A DNA stretch of 64,000 nt from Notospermus geniculatus (Eukaryota > Nemertea > Pilidiophora > Heteronemertea > Lineidae): NCBI GenBank assembly GCA_002633025.1, contig NMRB01001630.1:99677-163676 (forward strand). The letters run 5' to 3'. Shown here in pieces: positions 12,985 to 24,900 of this stretch. Made by a program: the position numbers and the translations under genes. Under the pieces are notes generated by a model, which was not told the origin of the DNA, did not search any database, and saw only the letters and a list, made by a program, of their open reading frames with translations. Position 1 is the stretch's first letter. Each line of letters opens with the position of its first letter.

Positions 12985-13442
12985 AGTTGGTTTCGAACTT
13001 GGGTCTTTACGACATCATTCACAAATGCTGTCTATATGTACTGTAGTTGTCAAACGATTTCGAACTTGGGTCTCTTTACGACATCATTCACAAATGCTGT
13101 CTACATGTACTATAGTTGTAAGACGGTTTTGAACTTGGGTCTCATACGACATCATTCACAGATGCTGTCTATATTGTACTATACATGTAGTTGTCAACTG
13201 GTTGCGAACTTGGGTCTCATAGGACGTCATTCACAGATGCTGTCTATATTGTACTATAGTTGTCAAACGATTTCGAACTTAGGTCTCTTTACGACATCAT
13301 TCACAAATGCTGTCAACATGTATATACTATAGTTATCAACTGGTTTCGAACTTGGGTCTATCTCATACGACATCATTCACAAATGCTGTCTACATGTACT
13401 ATAGTTGTCAAACGATTTCGAACTTGGGTCTCATACGACATA
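12985..13442 (+). repeat. Minisatellite of about 65-67 bp, duplicate array with one unit fewer
   Basis: The paralogous array in segmental copy 2. It has about seven units, so the array has changed copy number since the duplication. Confidence 0.95.
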
Positions 13443-13826
13443 AGTGAGGTTTCGCAAATCTGACGAAACAGGAGTAAGAAATACGACATTCAACTTCATT
13501 TCCAGGACCTAATGTTTTTCTGGAGATGGTTGGTACCACAAATGTCGCTGCTGCCAGTGCATCTTTTAGCATATCATGTAAGCCCGAGAGAGTTATGGTG
13601 CATCTTGAAGTTTTAAATTTCCACTTCGTATCTACGAAGTGGAAACGAAAGATAAATTTCAAAGTTTAATATACACCGTAACTCTATCGTTCTAACGTCG
13701 TAGCCTACGCTAAAAGACGCTCTTGCAGCAGGTGATATTTGTGGTACCAACCATTTCCTGAAATGCATTACGTCATCCAGACGAAGTCCAGTTTCGTATT
13801 TCGTACTTCGAGTTTCGTCAGATTTA

Positions 13827-13918
13827 GCGGCTGCGGTAACCAAAATGGCGCTCACATGAATTTAGCAGTTCCCCCATGCCCCTCCCCCCACACACACTGA
13901 ACGGGTATTGCCTAGTAT
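13827..13918 (+). repeat. 92-bp direct repeat, right
   Basis: Same sequence as 8874-8965. It lies immediately after the end of segmental copy 2. Confidence 0.9.
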
Positions 13919-13991
13919 CTTAAATTTGACCCGGTGAGCTATTGGCAACCGGTGGAATCGAGCAAGTATGTACACCGGTATAAGTGTATAC

Positions 13992-14171
13992 CGGTGTAAC
14001 GTTTTTCAGTGAGCCCCGACGTGTGCCAGTGTGACATTACAATAGACTGACGGAATAAGCCGAGACTTGACAATGAACGACACACAGAGAAACGACGAGT
14101 CTGTTTCTCAGTGTGTTCCAAACAATGGGAGTCACACAGAAAAGCGGCCACACTGAAAAACGTTACACCTG
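13992..14171. mobile_element. MITE with TIR GGTGTAACGTTTTTCAGTG
   Basis: Inverted termini GGTGTAACGTTTTTCAGTG and CACTGAAAAACGTTACACC. The inner part carries CACACAGAGAAA and GACTTGACAATG motifs. Further members: 43491-43677, 45124-45275, 46593-46940, and a degenerate one at about 34370-34535. Confidence 0.85.
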
Positions 14172-14586
14172 TGTAAAAGAATCTAATGTCCCCCAACAAT
14201 ACAATACGGATTAAGCGGCACCATTGAATTGGACGCTAGAGAGACCAAGAGCTTTAATCCTGTGACAAACAATGCAGGGGGACATCAAGAGTGTGGTGGC
14301 ATTAGATTCTGCCACACCGTCCTGTATGTCATATTTACTTTTATAAGGAGTGCGAATACCAAAGTAAAACAATGTAAAACATGACAGCCGGTGACACAGC
14401 CTGATGCTTCTAGAGCCTACGCCATAGGAAACCTGTAATCCTGAGTACATAAACTATTATTTCCATGAACAGGGACCAGACGCAGCTTACATTTCATATC
14501 AAAAGAAGGGCCTGAGAGTGTTTGCTTACCATTTTTACACAATAACAGCAACAAGTAAAACCAAAACCTTAGTTCCGACCGGTTAA

Positions 14587-14966
14587 AGCGAATGGCTCGT
14601 GGGGTTTGTTGACAGTTTTTTGTTGACATGTCCTCAAATGAAGCGCCGTTTTGGGAAAAAGGCGAAAGAAGGATTTTAGTTTAATGGTAAATGCATTAGA
14701 CAGCCAAACTTCGGAGGCGTATTCTGCAAAATCTACCGCTTCGAAATCAATCTGAATAGTACAAAATGTACATTTTGACCTACTGAATTTGAAACTGTCA
14801 TTAACCCATTTTAACAAATTTTTAATGGAACCTCGTCCCCAGGTGCACGTTCGCATATTTGCACAGGTTCTGCCTATGACTGGAGCACGGCTTTGCCTGG
14901 AGACTAGGTTCACTCTATATGGGAGATACCACCAAAAATCAAAACAAACCCCGCGAGCCATTCGCT
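14587..14966. mobile_element. TTAA-flanked MITE, TIR AGCGAATGGCTCG
   Basis: TTAA at 14583-14586 and 14967-14970 brackets AGCGAATGGCTCGTGGGG ... CCCCGCGAGCCATTCGCT. TTAA duplication is the hallmark of piggyBac-type transposases. A related arm lies at 22725-22925 and again at 24095-24300. The 156-codon frame across it is not a gene. Confidence 0.85.
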
Positions 14967-14970
14967 TTAA

Positions 14971-15870
14971 GGTCGATCTATACCCATTGCGTGACGCCGA
15001 ACTGCCCAACTTAAACTCGTGATAATTCATTGATAACAATGATTACAAAAACATTTCTGGTACGGTACGTTACGTATGAAGCATCTTAGTGAACTTTCAC
15101 CCTAAATAACTGGATCCTATTTCCGGATTGCCCAGAAAAATGACTTTGTTGGAAAGGCCGAAAAAAATTCCTTGAGCAATTTTCCGTCAACATGCTATGT
15201 CGCATCGAAGCAAACTCTGTTGGAAAAGACGCAGCCATACCTGATGCATGTCGGTATAACCGCAGATTTTAGAAAAATATCCTAATTATGCTTATAATTA
15301 ACAAAGTTTAGCTTTTACTCCACATAATTTTCTCTGTTTCGTGAATTTCGCGGACATCTACTTAAAAATCCCAGAATCGGCTGTTATACGGACAAGCTCC
15401 ATTTGGTCAACAACACATTTCGAGTTTCAAAGTTTGAAAAATGTTTATATAAGTGGGAGAAAAACTGCTCGCAATTTTGAAACTTTATTCTCCACGTGGG
15501 TTTGTTTACTATTTGCAACACACGTTCACTATACTGCGTTTCCAAATATTACGTGGGCAAATCAGCGGACCATTGAATGCCAAGGCCTACAATTGACTGA
15601 CAACAATAAAATCTATTCCAGCGCTAACGCGGCCTAAAATTGGCGAACAGAGTTGAGGCAATTATTATTCATGATGATTCATTCAGTTTCACTCCAGCGG
15701 GTCGCTTGGAATGTGATTGTCTGGGGGAAAACCCAATGACTATAGATCGACCTTAAGTTAAGTTAGTTATAAACTGAGAAATCATTTGCAAAAGAAAACT
15801 GCAACTGACAGCAGAAAATACTGGTGGTTCCTAGTTACATGCTTTGGGCCTGTAGTAGTCGGCAGAGGCG
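14971..15870. other. 3' flank of the receptor gene
   Basis: No further exon recognised. Minus-strand AATAAA at 15489-15484 lies about 385 bp after the receptor stop and is the best poly(A)-signal candidate. It could place the 3' UTR end near 15460. Confidence 0.4.
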
Positions 15871-15872
15871 GC

Positions 15873-15943
15873 CTAGGCTGTATAGATCGGGTTACAAAAT
15901 CCTGTACTGAATTCTCCGTTGGTGTCAGTGGACATATTCCCTC
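15873..15943 (-). CDS. Receptor exon 6: C-terminal tail with FCNPIY endocytosis motif and stop
   Basis: A strong acceptor (tatttttttctccag) is followed by 71 nt ending in TAG at 15875-15873. The last residues are GFCNPIYTA. This matches FxNPxY, the internalisation motif recognised by PTB adaptors such as ARH and Dab2 in LDL-receptor-family proteins. The motif lies three residues from the terminus. Confidence 0.8.
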
Positions 15944-18900
15944 CTGGAGAAAAAAATAAGCACATTATCTGGTGAGTTGGGATGGCGCCGTTGTACCACT
16001 ACAGCCGAGAAAGTGATATCAATGGAAGTCCTCGTATACAAAGACGTGCATCGTTATTGTTTTGGTCAGGGTTAGGGGCATTACTAATCCTTCACAAAGG
16101 CTTAACCCTTTCGGGATGGATCTCGCCGTTTGGCGAGATTGGCATATATACCACACACCCTTGCACCTTCAAACGGACATAGAATCGTAACCAGTGGACC
16201 GAACGATGTCCTATTTGCATATTTTTTAATGCGAGACTACCCCCCCCCCCTCATTTTGACCAATTTTCAGACTCGTAGGAGCAGCGGTTATCGAGATATA
16301 GACGTTTAAAGATTGGCAACCTGACGAAAACGTAGGCAGAACGCGACTATTTCCTGACAACTTGCATCTTCGGCTCTGGCCTGTTTCTCTCACAGACATT
16401 TTGGAAGAAGCAAACCTGCATGAGGTCNNNNNNNNNNNNNNNNNNNNNNNNNNNNNNNNNNNNNNNNNNNNNNNNNNNNNNNNNNNNNNNNNNNNNNNNN
16501 NNNNNNNNNNNNNNNNNNNNNNNNNNNNNNNNNNNNNNNNNNNNNNNNNNNNNNNNNNNNNNNNNNNNNNNNNNNNNNNNNNNNNNNNNNNNNNNNNNNN
16601 NNNNNNNNNNNNNNNNNNNNNNNNNNNNNNNNNNNNNNNNNNNNNNNNNNNNNNNNNNNNNNNNNNNNNNNNNNNNNNNNNNNNNNNNNNNNNNNNNNNN
16701 NNNNNNNNNNNNNNNNNNNNNNNNNCCAGCAAATTTTGAAATCTAGAAGGCCGTAGATGCGATTTCCTGGCATCTCAGTATCAAAACAGAAGCTTGAGTC
16801 TTGCGTTTTTTTGCTTATTGTCACAAACTATTGAAAAAAAACCAATTGGTGGTGGCGAGTAGGGGGGGTCACGACCCCCTCTGGATCCGCGCCTGGTTCG
16901 AAGGACGATTTTGTCGGCGTCCAGTCGTGGGACCCTAAGCTACGTCTACACGAGAGACTACATGTAACGTACCCCGGGTCAAATCTGTCTCGAGAAAATT
17001 TAACCCGAGATAAGTAACGGAGCGTCTACACGGATTATACATGTACCCTACATGTAGTTCTGGCTTTGAATATGACGTCACAAGCCGCAACACTGGAGTA
17101 CACATGGTCCAGAGGCGCAGTGAAATGAGCCGTGCGTGCCCCAATAAAGGCCTAGGCCTTTGTCCCGAGACAAACAGGCGACTGCGTCTACACGACAGCT
17201 GTCTCGAGACAAATTTGTCTCGGGTTAATTTAGCCCCCCTACCCTACCGGGGTTAAGTTGTCTCGAGACAAATTTGTAAAATATAAATATAAATATAAAT
17301 ATAAAGACGTTGTCGACTTTCATTTCCGTTGTTTTGTTCGTTCTATCGCCCGGAGTGTCGTCACCGTGATTTGATTCATGAAATGTATTAAAGACAGACC
17401 GGTATACCCAAAATACCAACCGAAAGGCAACGTACCTGTGACAGTTACATGCGAATCCATCGGCACTGACGTTGGCTGCCCATCGCCTCTTGCTTTCACC
17501 TGTGCTCGCCTGGAATTCAACGAAAGGTGAACTGCTGAGAGTACTTTATGGTACGTTTGCCTGTCACGGCAACCCATTTGTATGGAAAATATGGCGAGGA
17601 AAACACAAAGGAAATGACTCTTATAATATCAAAAATTCGCTGTCTGGCAGTAACCGATATTCATTTCAAATTCTTCTTCCCCGAGTTAAAGCGAATCGAA
17701 AGCGAAAAAAATTGATCTAGAAATCGAATTTGAAAGGGGACGAATTTTCAGGAAAAAATGTGAACAAACTTCTCCAGAATGTCAACAAAGAAATTTTCGT
17801 GCATTTTGATTGGCTGAATTTTGTGTTTACAAACACCAGCCAAATGTAAACAAAATCCGCTATCGATTCGCTTTAAATGGCAAAATGTTAGTCCGAATGC
17901 TTCCAAGCGTTTTCGTAACGCCTCGGCTACGAACGTGATTTGCAGAAAACGGTACTCATCCGGCATACTCTTCCGGCATACTTCCACCACATTCGGTCCC
18001 AAACCACTGGTGTGAATGGGTAGGCCTATAATTTTTTTCTGCGAGAAAAATAACGTGAAGATATCTCGATTCGGCCCAGTAGTTTTAGATCCAGAGCCAT
18101 TCTTGTGTAGCAAAGTCAGAGGACCTTTTATTAAGATTTCGCCAAAACGCAAACTCAGAGGACCGTATTCAAAAAGGGTGATCGCCGCGCGATTAAGACT
18201 TAGCCTAAGGCTAAGAATCCATTCACGCGATTTTCTTGCCGCAGACGCTCGAAAGCATTGTTTGTTTCCGCCGCGTTGGTCGTGGACAAAGGATGCGTCA
18301 TCGCGCGGCACGAAAATCGCGTGAATGGATTCTTAGCCTTAGTCTTAAACACACTTTTTGAATACGGCCCGGAGTGTTTTGGGCCTCGACAATCATTACA
18401 ATCATGCGGTCTGCTGCTCGAACCACTGGAACAAAATCGGATCTTGGTGTCTTCGTTCCTCTAGGAATGTTTACCATCCGTTGCTATCAGCAATTTTGGG
18501 GTCTCAGTAGTGGAAGTGTGCTTGTGTGATTTTTTTTTTTTGGGGGGGGGGCACCCTGTGTTCATATAGGACCACATTCATCAAGGGTGTTTAGCCTAAT
18601 CAGCGTACAAATTCTGCACAGGTTAAAGGTCTAGAAAACTATTGTTCTGTCTTCTGTATGCTGCCTCATCTCTGGCATTTACCCACACGATGATCACACG
18701 CGTCTAACTTTCCTGCGTCTCAGTGTGTGAGGACAAAAGGAAGTGTTGGACAAATTCTAGACAAGCCTGCCTGGTCGTTTAACTTTTCCTTTGTACTCTT
18801 GGACTTAGACGCAGGATAGTTACACGCGTGTGATTATCCTGCAGGTAAACTGCTCTTCTGAAGCACCATACAGACATCAGACAATAGTTTAGGCCTAGTC

Positions 18901-21900
18901 TAGGCCTTTAACCTGTGTAATGCAGAATTTGTACGCTGATTAGGCTAAACGCCCTTTATGAATATGGCCCATATTGACCAAACTAACGAACATGGATTTA
19001 CAATGGGAACGGAATAAATATTGTTTGAAGTCAAGTGGTTAAAGAAGAAGAAAGGATAAGTAAATAATTAGGCCTACTACTCAGTATTGCCGCCCCCCTA
19101 TCAAAACGTATGTTTTTCCTCAGGGTAACATCGTACTCTTGACCTTATATGGTGCTAGCAACGACGTATAACAAGAAACTGCAAAATCGGAGGAATAAAA
19201 GATTTTAAAAATCACCTGACGTAGACGACGATCACAGCTATAACGATTGCGAGGATAATGATCCATGGAACAATAGTTGTACCGATCAAAATATTCTCCA
19301 CTCGATCGTCAGAGCCGGAATTATCTCGTTTTCCTCCAATGAGAGGAAGATTTCCATTTGCCCCGGAGATCGCGCCCGATGATGACGTCGATGGTGACGA
19401 GGTGCTCGTGGATGTCGTAGCAGGATACGGTGTTGCACTCCTTTTTGTGGTCGTCGTTGGGGGCATTGTGGTCTTTCTTGAAGTAGCCGTCGATGGCATT
19501 GTTGTGGTCATAGGGGACGTCGTTGTGACCTTCGTGAGTAAGTTAGGAGGAGAAATGAAAACAAAGTTGAAAACAGTTTGAAATGAATCCAGTTTAAATC
19601 GAAAAGTATCAAGGCTTTTGATTTCAGTTGAAGTTGATTTGGTTAGGCCTGTGTGTGTGTTTATTGGAAGTAATGTATAGTATTGATTGATGCACGTTTT
19701 AACTCTGATGCCCAAGGCCGAGATAACTCGGTTTCAGCTAGGTGCCCGACACTGCCGCATTCTTTTGCTCATAACTCAGTTGTTATTGGTCCGATTGAGC
19801 TGAAATTACTTGCAAATGAACGAGAATTACATTCTACACAAGTTGAGCTATTTTTTGCGCGCCTTTGCCGAAAATATACACGAGTGCCCCCTGTCTTAAC
19901 CACGAACGAGTAGAATAACACGCAAACGGTACGTGTATGCTTAGAGTGAGTTTAAAGGGAGACATGCGAAAAATATTGCCCGGCGGGCACAAGTTGTCTG
20001 AGTTGCAGCGCCGTCTGTTAATACACGGTGACACTACGCTATATCACAGGCCCCTGTAGAGCTATTAGTGAGCTCAGAACACGTATCTAACCCAAAAACA
20101 CTAGTTTGTAAAAAACACACCCCGAGCTCACGAATTTATGAGCTCGTGGTGTGTTTTTAGATACGTGTTGTGTTTTTAGATACGTTTGGTTAGAAAAGTG
20201 TTCTTTAACTCACTGATAGCTCTACAGGCGCCTGTGATAAAGCGTAGTGTCACCGTGTATTAACAGACGGCGCTACAACTCAGACAACTTGTGCCCGCCG
20301 GGCAATATTTTTCGCATGTCTCCCTTTAAGTACACGTACCACAAAGTTTGTGAATCGACCCCTGATGTGTTGCTGATAATTTGAAATCTTATTTCATTTA
20401 TGTACATGTATCTTACCATGCTCATCGTTGACAACATCCCGGCCCCGTTGCATGCAATGGATAGGGTAACACTGGCTGCAAATTACGAGAACATAGTTTA
20501 GAAGCACGCATTTTGGTTCCCTCAGTCAACGCTAGGTTGAAAGGTGACTTCGGTAGCGACCGCCATCTTCGGGGCTTCGCCCCGATGCTATTTTTAGAAA
20601 CAGAATGACCTGATTAGAATGGGGGAATCCCAAACAAACCCACGTGTTTAGAAAATGTCAACGGCCGATTTGGCAGGATGTCAGACCTGTGACCATGGTG
20701 ACAAGGGAATCCCCAAATTATGATAATGAGTCTCAACAAAATGGCGGTCGCTACCGAAGTCACCTTTCAACGTAGCGGTGACTGAGGGAACCAAAATGAG
20801 AAGCACGCCATCAATACTTGAAGTTCAACTACCGCGAGGAAGTTCTCGCCGATGTGTCACCGAAGGAACTCAGGATTAAAGCTGACCTCTCCGCACAAAA
20901 AGCCCCCATGCGACGAGTAAGAGAATTACAAACGCCCTGCAGACACCTCAAACGAAGGCTCAGAACATGATATACCCCACGACGCCAGGAGGGCGCGCCA
21001 CCTTATTTGCTTTCGAGCTTTAGAGGTGTCGACATCCTCTGGTGAGCTCCTGCTGAACATTTTTCTGAAAGAAAATTTTTTGACCCAGCTGGGAATCGTA
21101 CCCGCGCCCTGTTTTCTTTGCTCCACCGTCTTACCCGTTCGGCCACCGAACTTGTTGGAAGACTTCTCTTGTTTTCGAAGGTCTACGTCTATAACAAACA
21201 CAAATCATGTTTTTGTCAGCTGGCTCGTTGGCCGAGTGGATAGAGTGGTGGATTACAAATCAGAAGATCGACGGATCGAATCCCGTCTATAAGTATAAAT
21301 GAGTACAATTTTTTTTCTTTGAGTAGTGTGAGAGGTGTGCGGAGATGTTGACAGCTCTGTTGCCTGAAGACAAATAAGGTGGCGCCCTCCTGGCGTCGTG
21401 GGGTGTATCATGTTCTGAGCCTTGGTTTGAGGTGTTTGCAGGGCGTTTGCAATTATCTTGCTCGTCGCATGAAGGCTTTTTGTGCGGAGAGGTCAGCTTT
21501 AAACTCGAATATGATGTGTATATAGCCCCTTTTATACTACGAGTTTTCAGCCGTGCTCGACCCGGGTCGGGCACGGCACGGCAAAAAAAGTGGGAGTGTA
21601 AATGGGTTGGCACGGCACGGTGCTACTTTTATCCGGGGTTCGACTCCAGTCGAGCACGGTTCTGCTGAAAAACTGCACAGTGTAAACGCGCTACTGGGCT
21701 CGGCCCACTTGAATGACTCTCCTATAGTGAAGTGCGCATGCTCATTTATCGGCTTTGAACTCAATACTTCATTGCTGCGAATCCGGCGCAGCCATATTGA
21801 AAGTGACGGGGATTTCCTACCTCCAGAGAAAGGAGAGCGGGCGATACAGATATTGGCGCGGTTCTCATGGTGCAGTGTAAATGGTCATATTGAGGCTGGC

Positions 21901-24900
21901 CTGACCCGGGCCGAGCACGGCACGGTTCATCCAGGCCAAAATTCTGCGTAGTGTAAAAAGGGCTGAACTCATTCCCATGGGTTTCTCGAGCTTACTAGTT
22001 TTTACAGTGATAGTAGTGGACTTTGTTTGCTGAAAGATCGTATCTAAAAAATCCGGGAAAACTATACATCTTACGCTCGCTTTCGAGTTTCATCCAAAAC
22101 CATCCACGACCTGAACTCCTGTCGGATTCCGGGGTGAAATACAAGAAGACGTCATACGAGAGGTGCGTCAAAGTGACCTTACTGCGTCTCCCCATATCAT
22201 CGAACAGATTCTCGCGGGAGTGGCCCCATCTCAGACTCGGTCCATCAGCAGACAATGTTAACGAATCGTGAATAGAAAGGGTGAAGTTGTAGTTTGTGTC
22301 GGTGGGCCGTGCACTCAGGCGACACATGCAGTGTGTACTCCAGTCGTAAGAAAACAGCCCGCGGCGGGTAGGGTGATAACCAGGACTATGGAAATAGATA
22401 GGTGTTTCGACTCTACTGACATTTGCGCAGAGGTTCACCATCCTCATAGAGGCGAGAGGTACTGAAAAGGAAATAAACTAGTAGGGGAGCCAAACGCCAG
22501 AATTGTGTGCAAAATAAGGNGAGATGACCGAGCAGTCCTCCCAATTCTTATACAGAATAGATATACCTACCAAAAAATGTTAACAGCAATTGTATATCTT
22601 TTTGTGCAACCTTATTCACTATTTTTCGTGCTTGGCTCCCCTACTAAACTAATCAATCAAAAAGTTACACTTTTCCCAGTGATGTTCGCCTCTCGGTTTT
22701 TGTTGTGACTCATTAGAGAGGTTAAAGCAAATAGCTCGCGGGGTTTGTTGACAGTTGTTTGTTGCCATGCCTCAATATCAAGCGCCGTTTTGAGAAAAAG
22801 GCGAAAGAAGGATTTTAGCTTAATGGGAAATGCATTAGACAGCCAAACTTCGGAGGCGTATTCTGCAAAATCTGCCGCTTCGAAATCAATGTGAATAGTA
22901 CAAAATGTACATTTTTACAGACTGAATTTGAAAATGTCATTAATCCATTTTAACAAATTTTAATGGAACCTTGTGGACATTAAATCGAATATACATGTAT
23001 GTCCACATATAAAAATCCTATTGGTCGATTTAATGTGGACATTAATTCAACGAATTAATGTGGATGTTAATTCAGAATTATGTCCACTCCGGCGTGAGAT
23101 ACACGTCAACGAAAAGATGGGCTAGCCACACATGCAGTGTGTACTCCAGTCGTAAGAAAACAGCCCGCGGCGGGTAGGGTGATAACCAGGACTATGGAAA
23201 TAGATAGGTGTTTCGAATACTCTACTGACATTTGCGCAGAGGTTCACCATCCTCATAGAGGCGAGAGGTACTGAAAAGGAAATAAACTAGTAGGGGAGCC
23301 AAACGCCAGAATTGTGCAAAATAAGGGTTGGAGGTTGCACAAAAAGATATACAATTGCTGTTAACATTTGTCGGTAGGTATATCTGTTCTACATAAGAAT
23401 TGGGAGGACTGCTCTGTCATCTCTCTTGCGAACTCTTGTTATGGACCCTTTTATAGTTTGCTACTGACTTTATCATTGGACTGGTGGACTCGGTTTTGTA
23501 CAGGGGCAGAGGAACCAATGTACAGCTCTCTTCTGAATGGTTGGATTTAGACTCTATAAATGTATTACCAATAGATAGAAACATGGTGCCTCTGAATCAG
23601 CCAAGGATGTTCGTAATTGCTTTTGGCAAGTGGAAATCACTTTTTGGGGTATTTGGTCCCATTTGGTGTATCTTAATATGTAGCAACTGAAAATATTTAA
23701 GACCATGCTTTAATATTTGATTCCCTGTCCCCATATTCCGATCTATTAGTAATACATTTATAGGGTCTAAACCCAACCGTTCAGAAGTTAGCTGTACATT
23801 GGTTCCTCTGCCCCTGTACAAAACCGAGTCCACCAGTCCAATGATAAAGTCAGTACCAAATTATAAAAGGGTCCATAACAGGAGTTCGCAAGAGAGATGA
23901 CCGAGCAGTCCTCCCAATTCTTATACAGAATAGATATACCTACCAAAAAATGTTAACAGCAATTGTATATCTTTTTGTGCAACCTTATTCACTATTTTTC
24001 GTGCTTGGCTCCCCTACTAAACTAATCAATCAAAAAGTTACACTTTTCCCAGTGATGTTCGCCTCTCGGTTTTTGTTGTGACTCATTAGAGAGGTTAAAG
24101 CAAATAGCTCGCGGGGTTTGTTGACAGTTGTTTGTTGCCATGCCTCAATATCAAGCGCCGTTTTGAGAAAAAGGCGAAAGAAGGATTTTAGCTTAATGGG
24201 AAATGCATTAGACAGCCAAACTTCGGAGGCGTATTCTGCAAAATCTGCCGCTTCGAAATCAATGTGAATAGTACAAAATGTACATTTTTACAGACTGAAT
24301 NGCATTGTGACCACTTATGCATGGATCAAACAGATCAGAGGTGCATATTCGCAAAGGGATCATACAGTACCTTGCACAATTGACCTCCCTTCCTCGCCGC
24401 GCACCACCCGCGTACTACATGCAGCGACATGCACGTACCGTCCTCGTATCTTCCGAGGACGTGGCGCAGTGTCATGGGAGGCATGCAGTGAAGACGTAAC
24501 GTCATTTACCCTACGTCACGCAACAGATACGCGTGACGTAGGCCTACCCGTTCCTTCCACGACACGTTCGAGGAAGGTACGCGGATAAAGGGAGGTCAAT
24601 TGTGCCATGGACTGTAAAGGCCTTCATACACTGAATGACAAAAGTCGAAATTAGTCGCTGCTATGGTCAGTTCGACAACACTTGATATGGTGACATGTTG
24701 AAATACTCCACAAAAGTGTCAGAAGATTTTAACATTTATGGAACGTTTCCAAAAAAGTATTTTGGAACGGACAATTGTAGTGATTAATTTCGACTTTTAT
24801 CATTCAGTGTATGGAGGCCTTTACGTCGCCAACAAGACAAATCTATAGGGACGACCCAAATACATTGAAAAAGACATTATATTCCCGAAGTATACGTGTC

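Larger units (their letters stand above)
8963..13825 (+). repeat. Segmental duplication, copy 2 (4.86 kb)
   Basis: Second copy of 541-5283. It carries two insertions that copy 1 lacks: a foldback at 9648-9875 and a TIR element at 11099-11490. It is bracketed by identical 92-bp direct repeats (8874-8965 and 13827-13918). Their left part overlaps the right end of a MITE with TTTTGGTTCCC-type termini. No gene was recognised. Confidence 0.95.
20880..21498. mobile_element. TTAA-flanked TIR element carrying two divergent tRNA-like sequences
   Basis: TTAA at 20876-20879 and 21499-21502. Ends AGCTGACCTCTCCGCACAAA and its complement, with arms of about 120 bp. Inside, a tRNA-like sequence on the minus strand (21083-21152) and another on the plus strand (21222-21292) point away from each other. 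A second copy in opposite orientation is 55452-56095. Single arms of related sequence occur at about 54329-54460 and 55020-55150. Confidence 0.8.
22521..24300. other. Contig block with identical ends, bounded by single-N joins
   Basis: The first 408 bp (22521-22928) and the last 408 bp (23893-24300) read the same, and the block contains a second copy of exon 2 sequence. This is what a collapsed or mis-scaffolded palindrome or haplotype contig looks like. Confidence 0.7.

Noticed and set aside
14569-15039. 156-codon minus-strand frame
   Set aside because: Almost entirely within the TTAA-flanked MITE at 14587-14966.
16226-16824. Long open frames across the N run
   Set aside because: They are open only because N codons are not stops; the true sequence is unknown.
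17748-18311. 187-codon minus-strand frame
   Set aside because: It runs through one TTAA MITE and into a second palindromic MITE, and has no domain or splice context.
19258-19581. 107-codon plus-strand frame rich in Val and Asp
   Set aside because: It is the antisense shadow of the Thr/Ser-rich receptor stalk exon.
21222-21292. Functional tRNA gene
   Set aside because: A and B boxes are present but I cannot fold a good acceptor stem or canonical anticodon loop, and the sequence is part of a repeated element.
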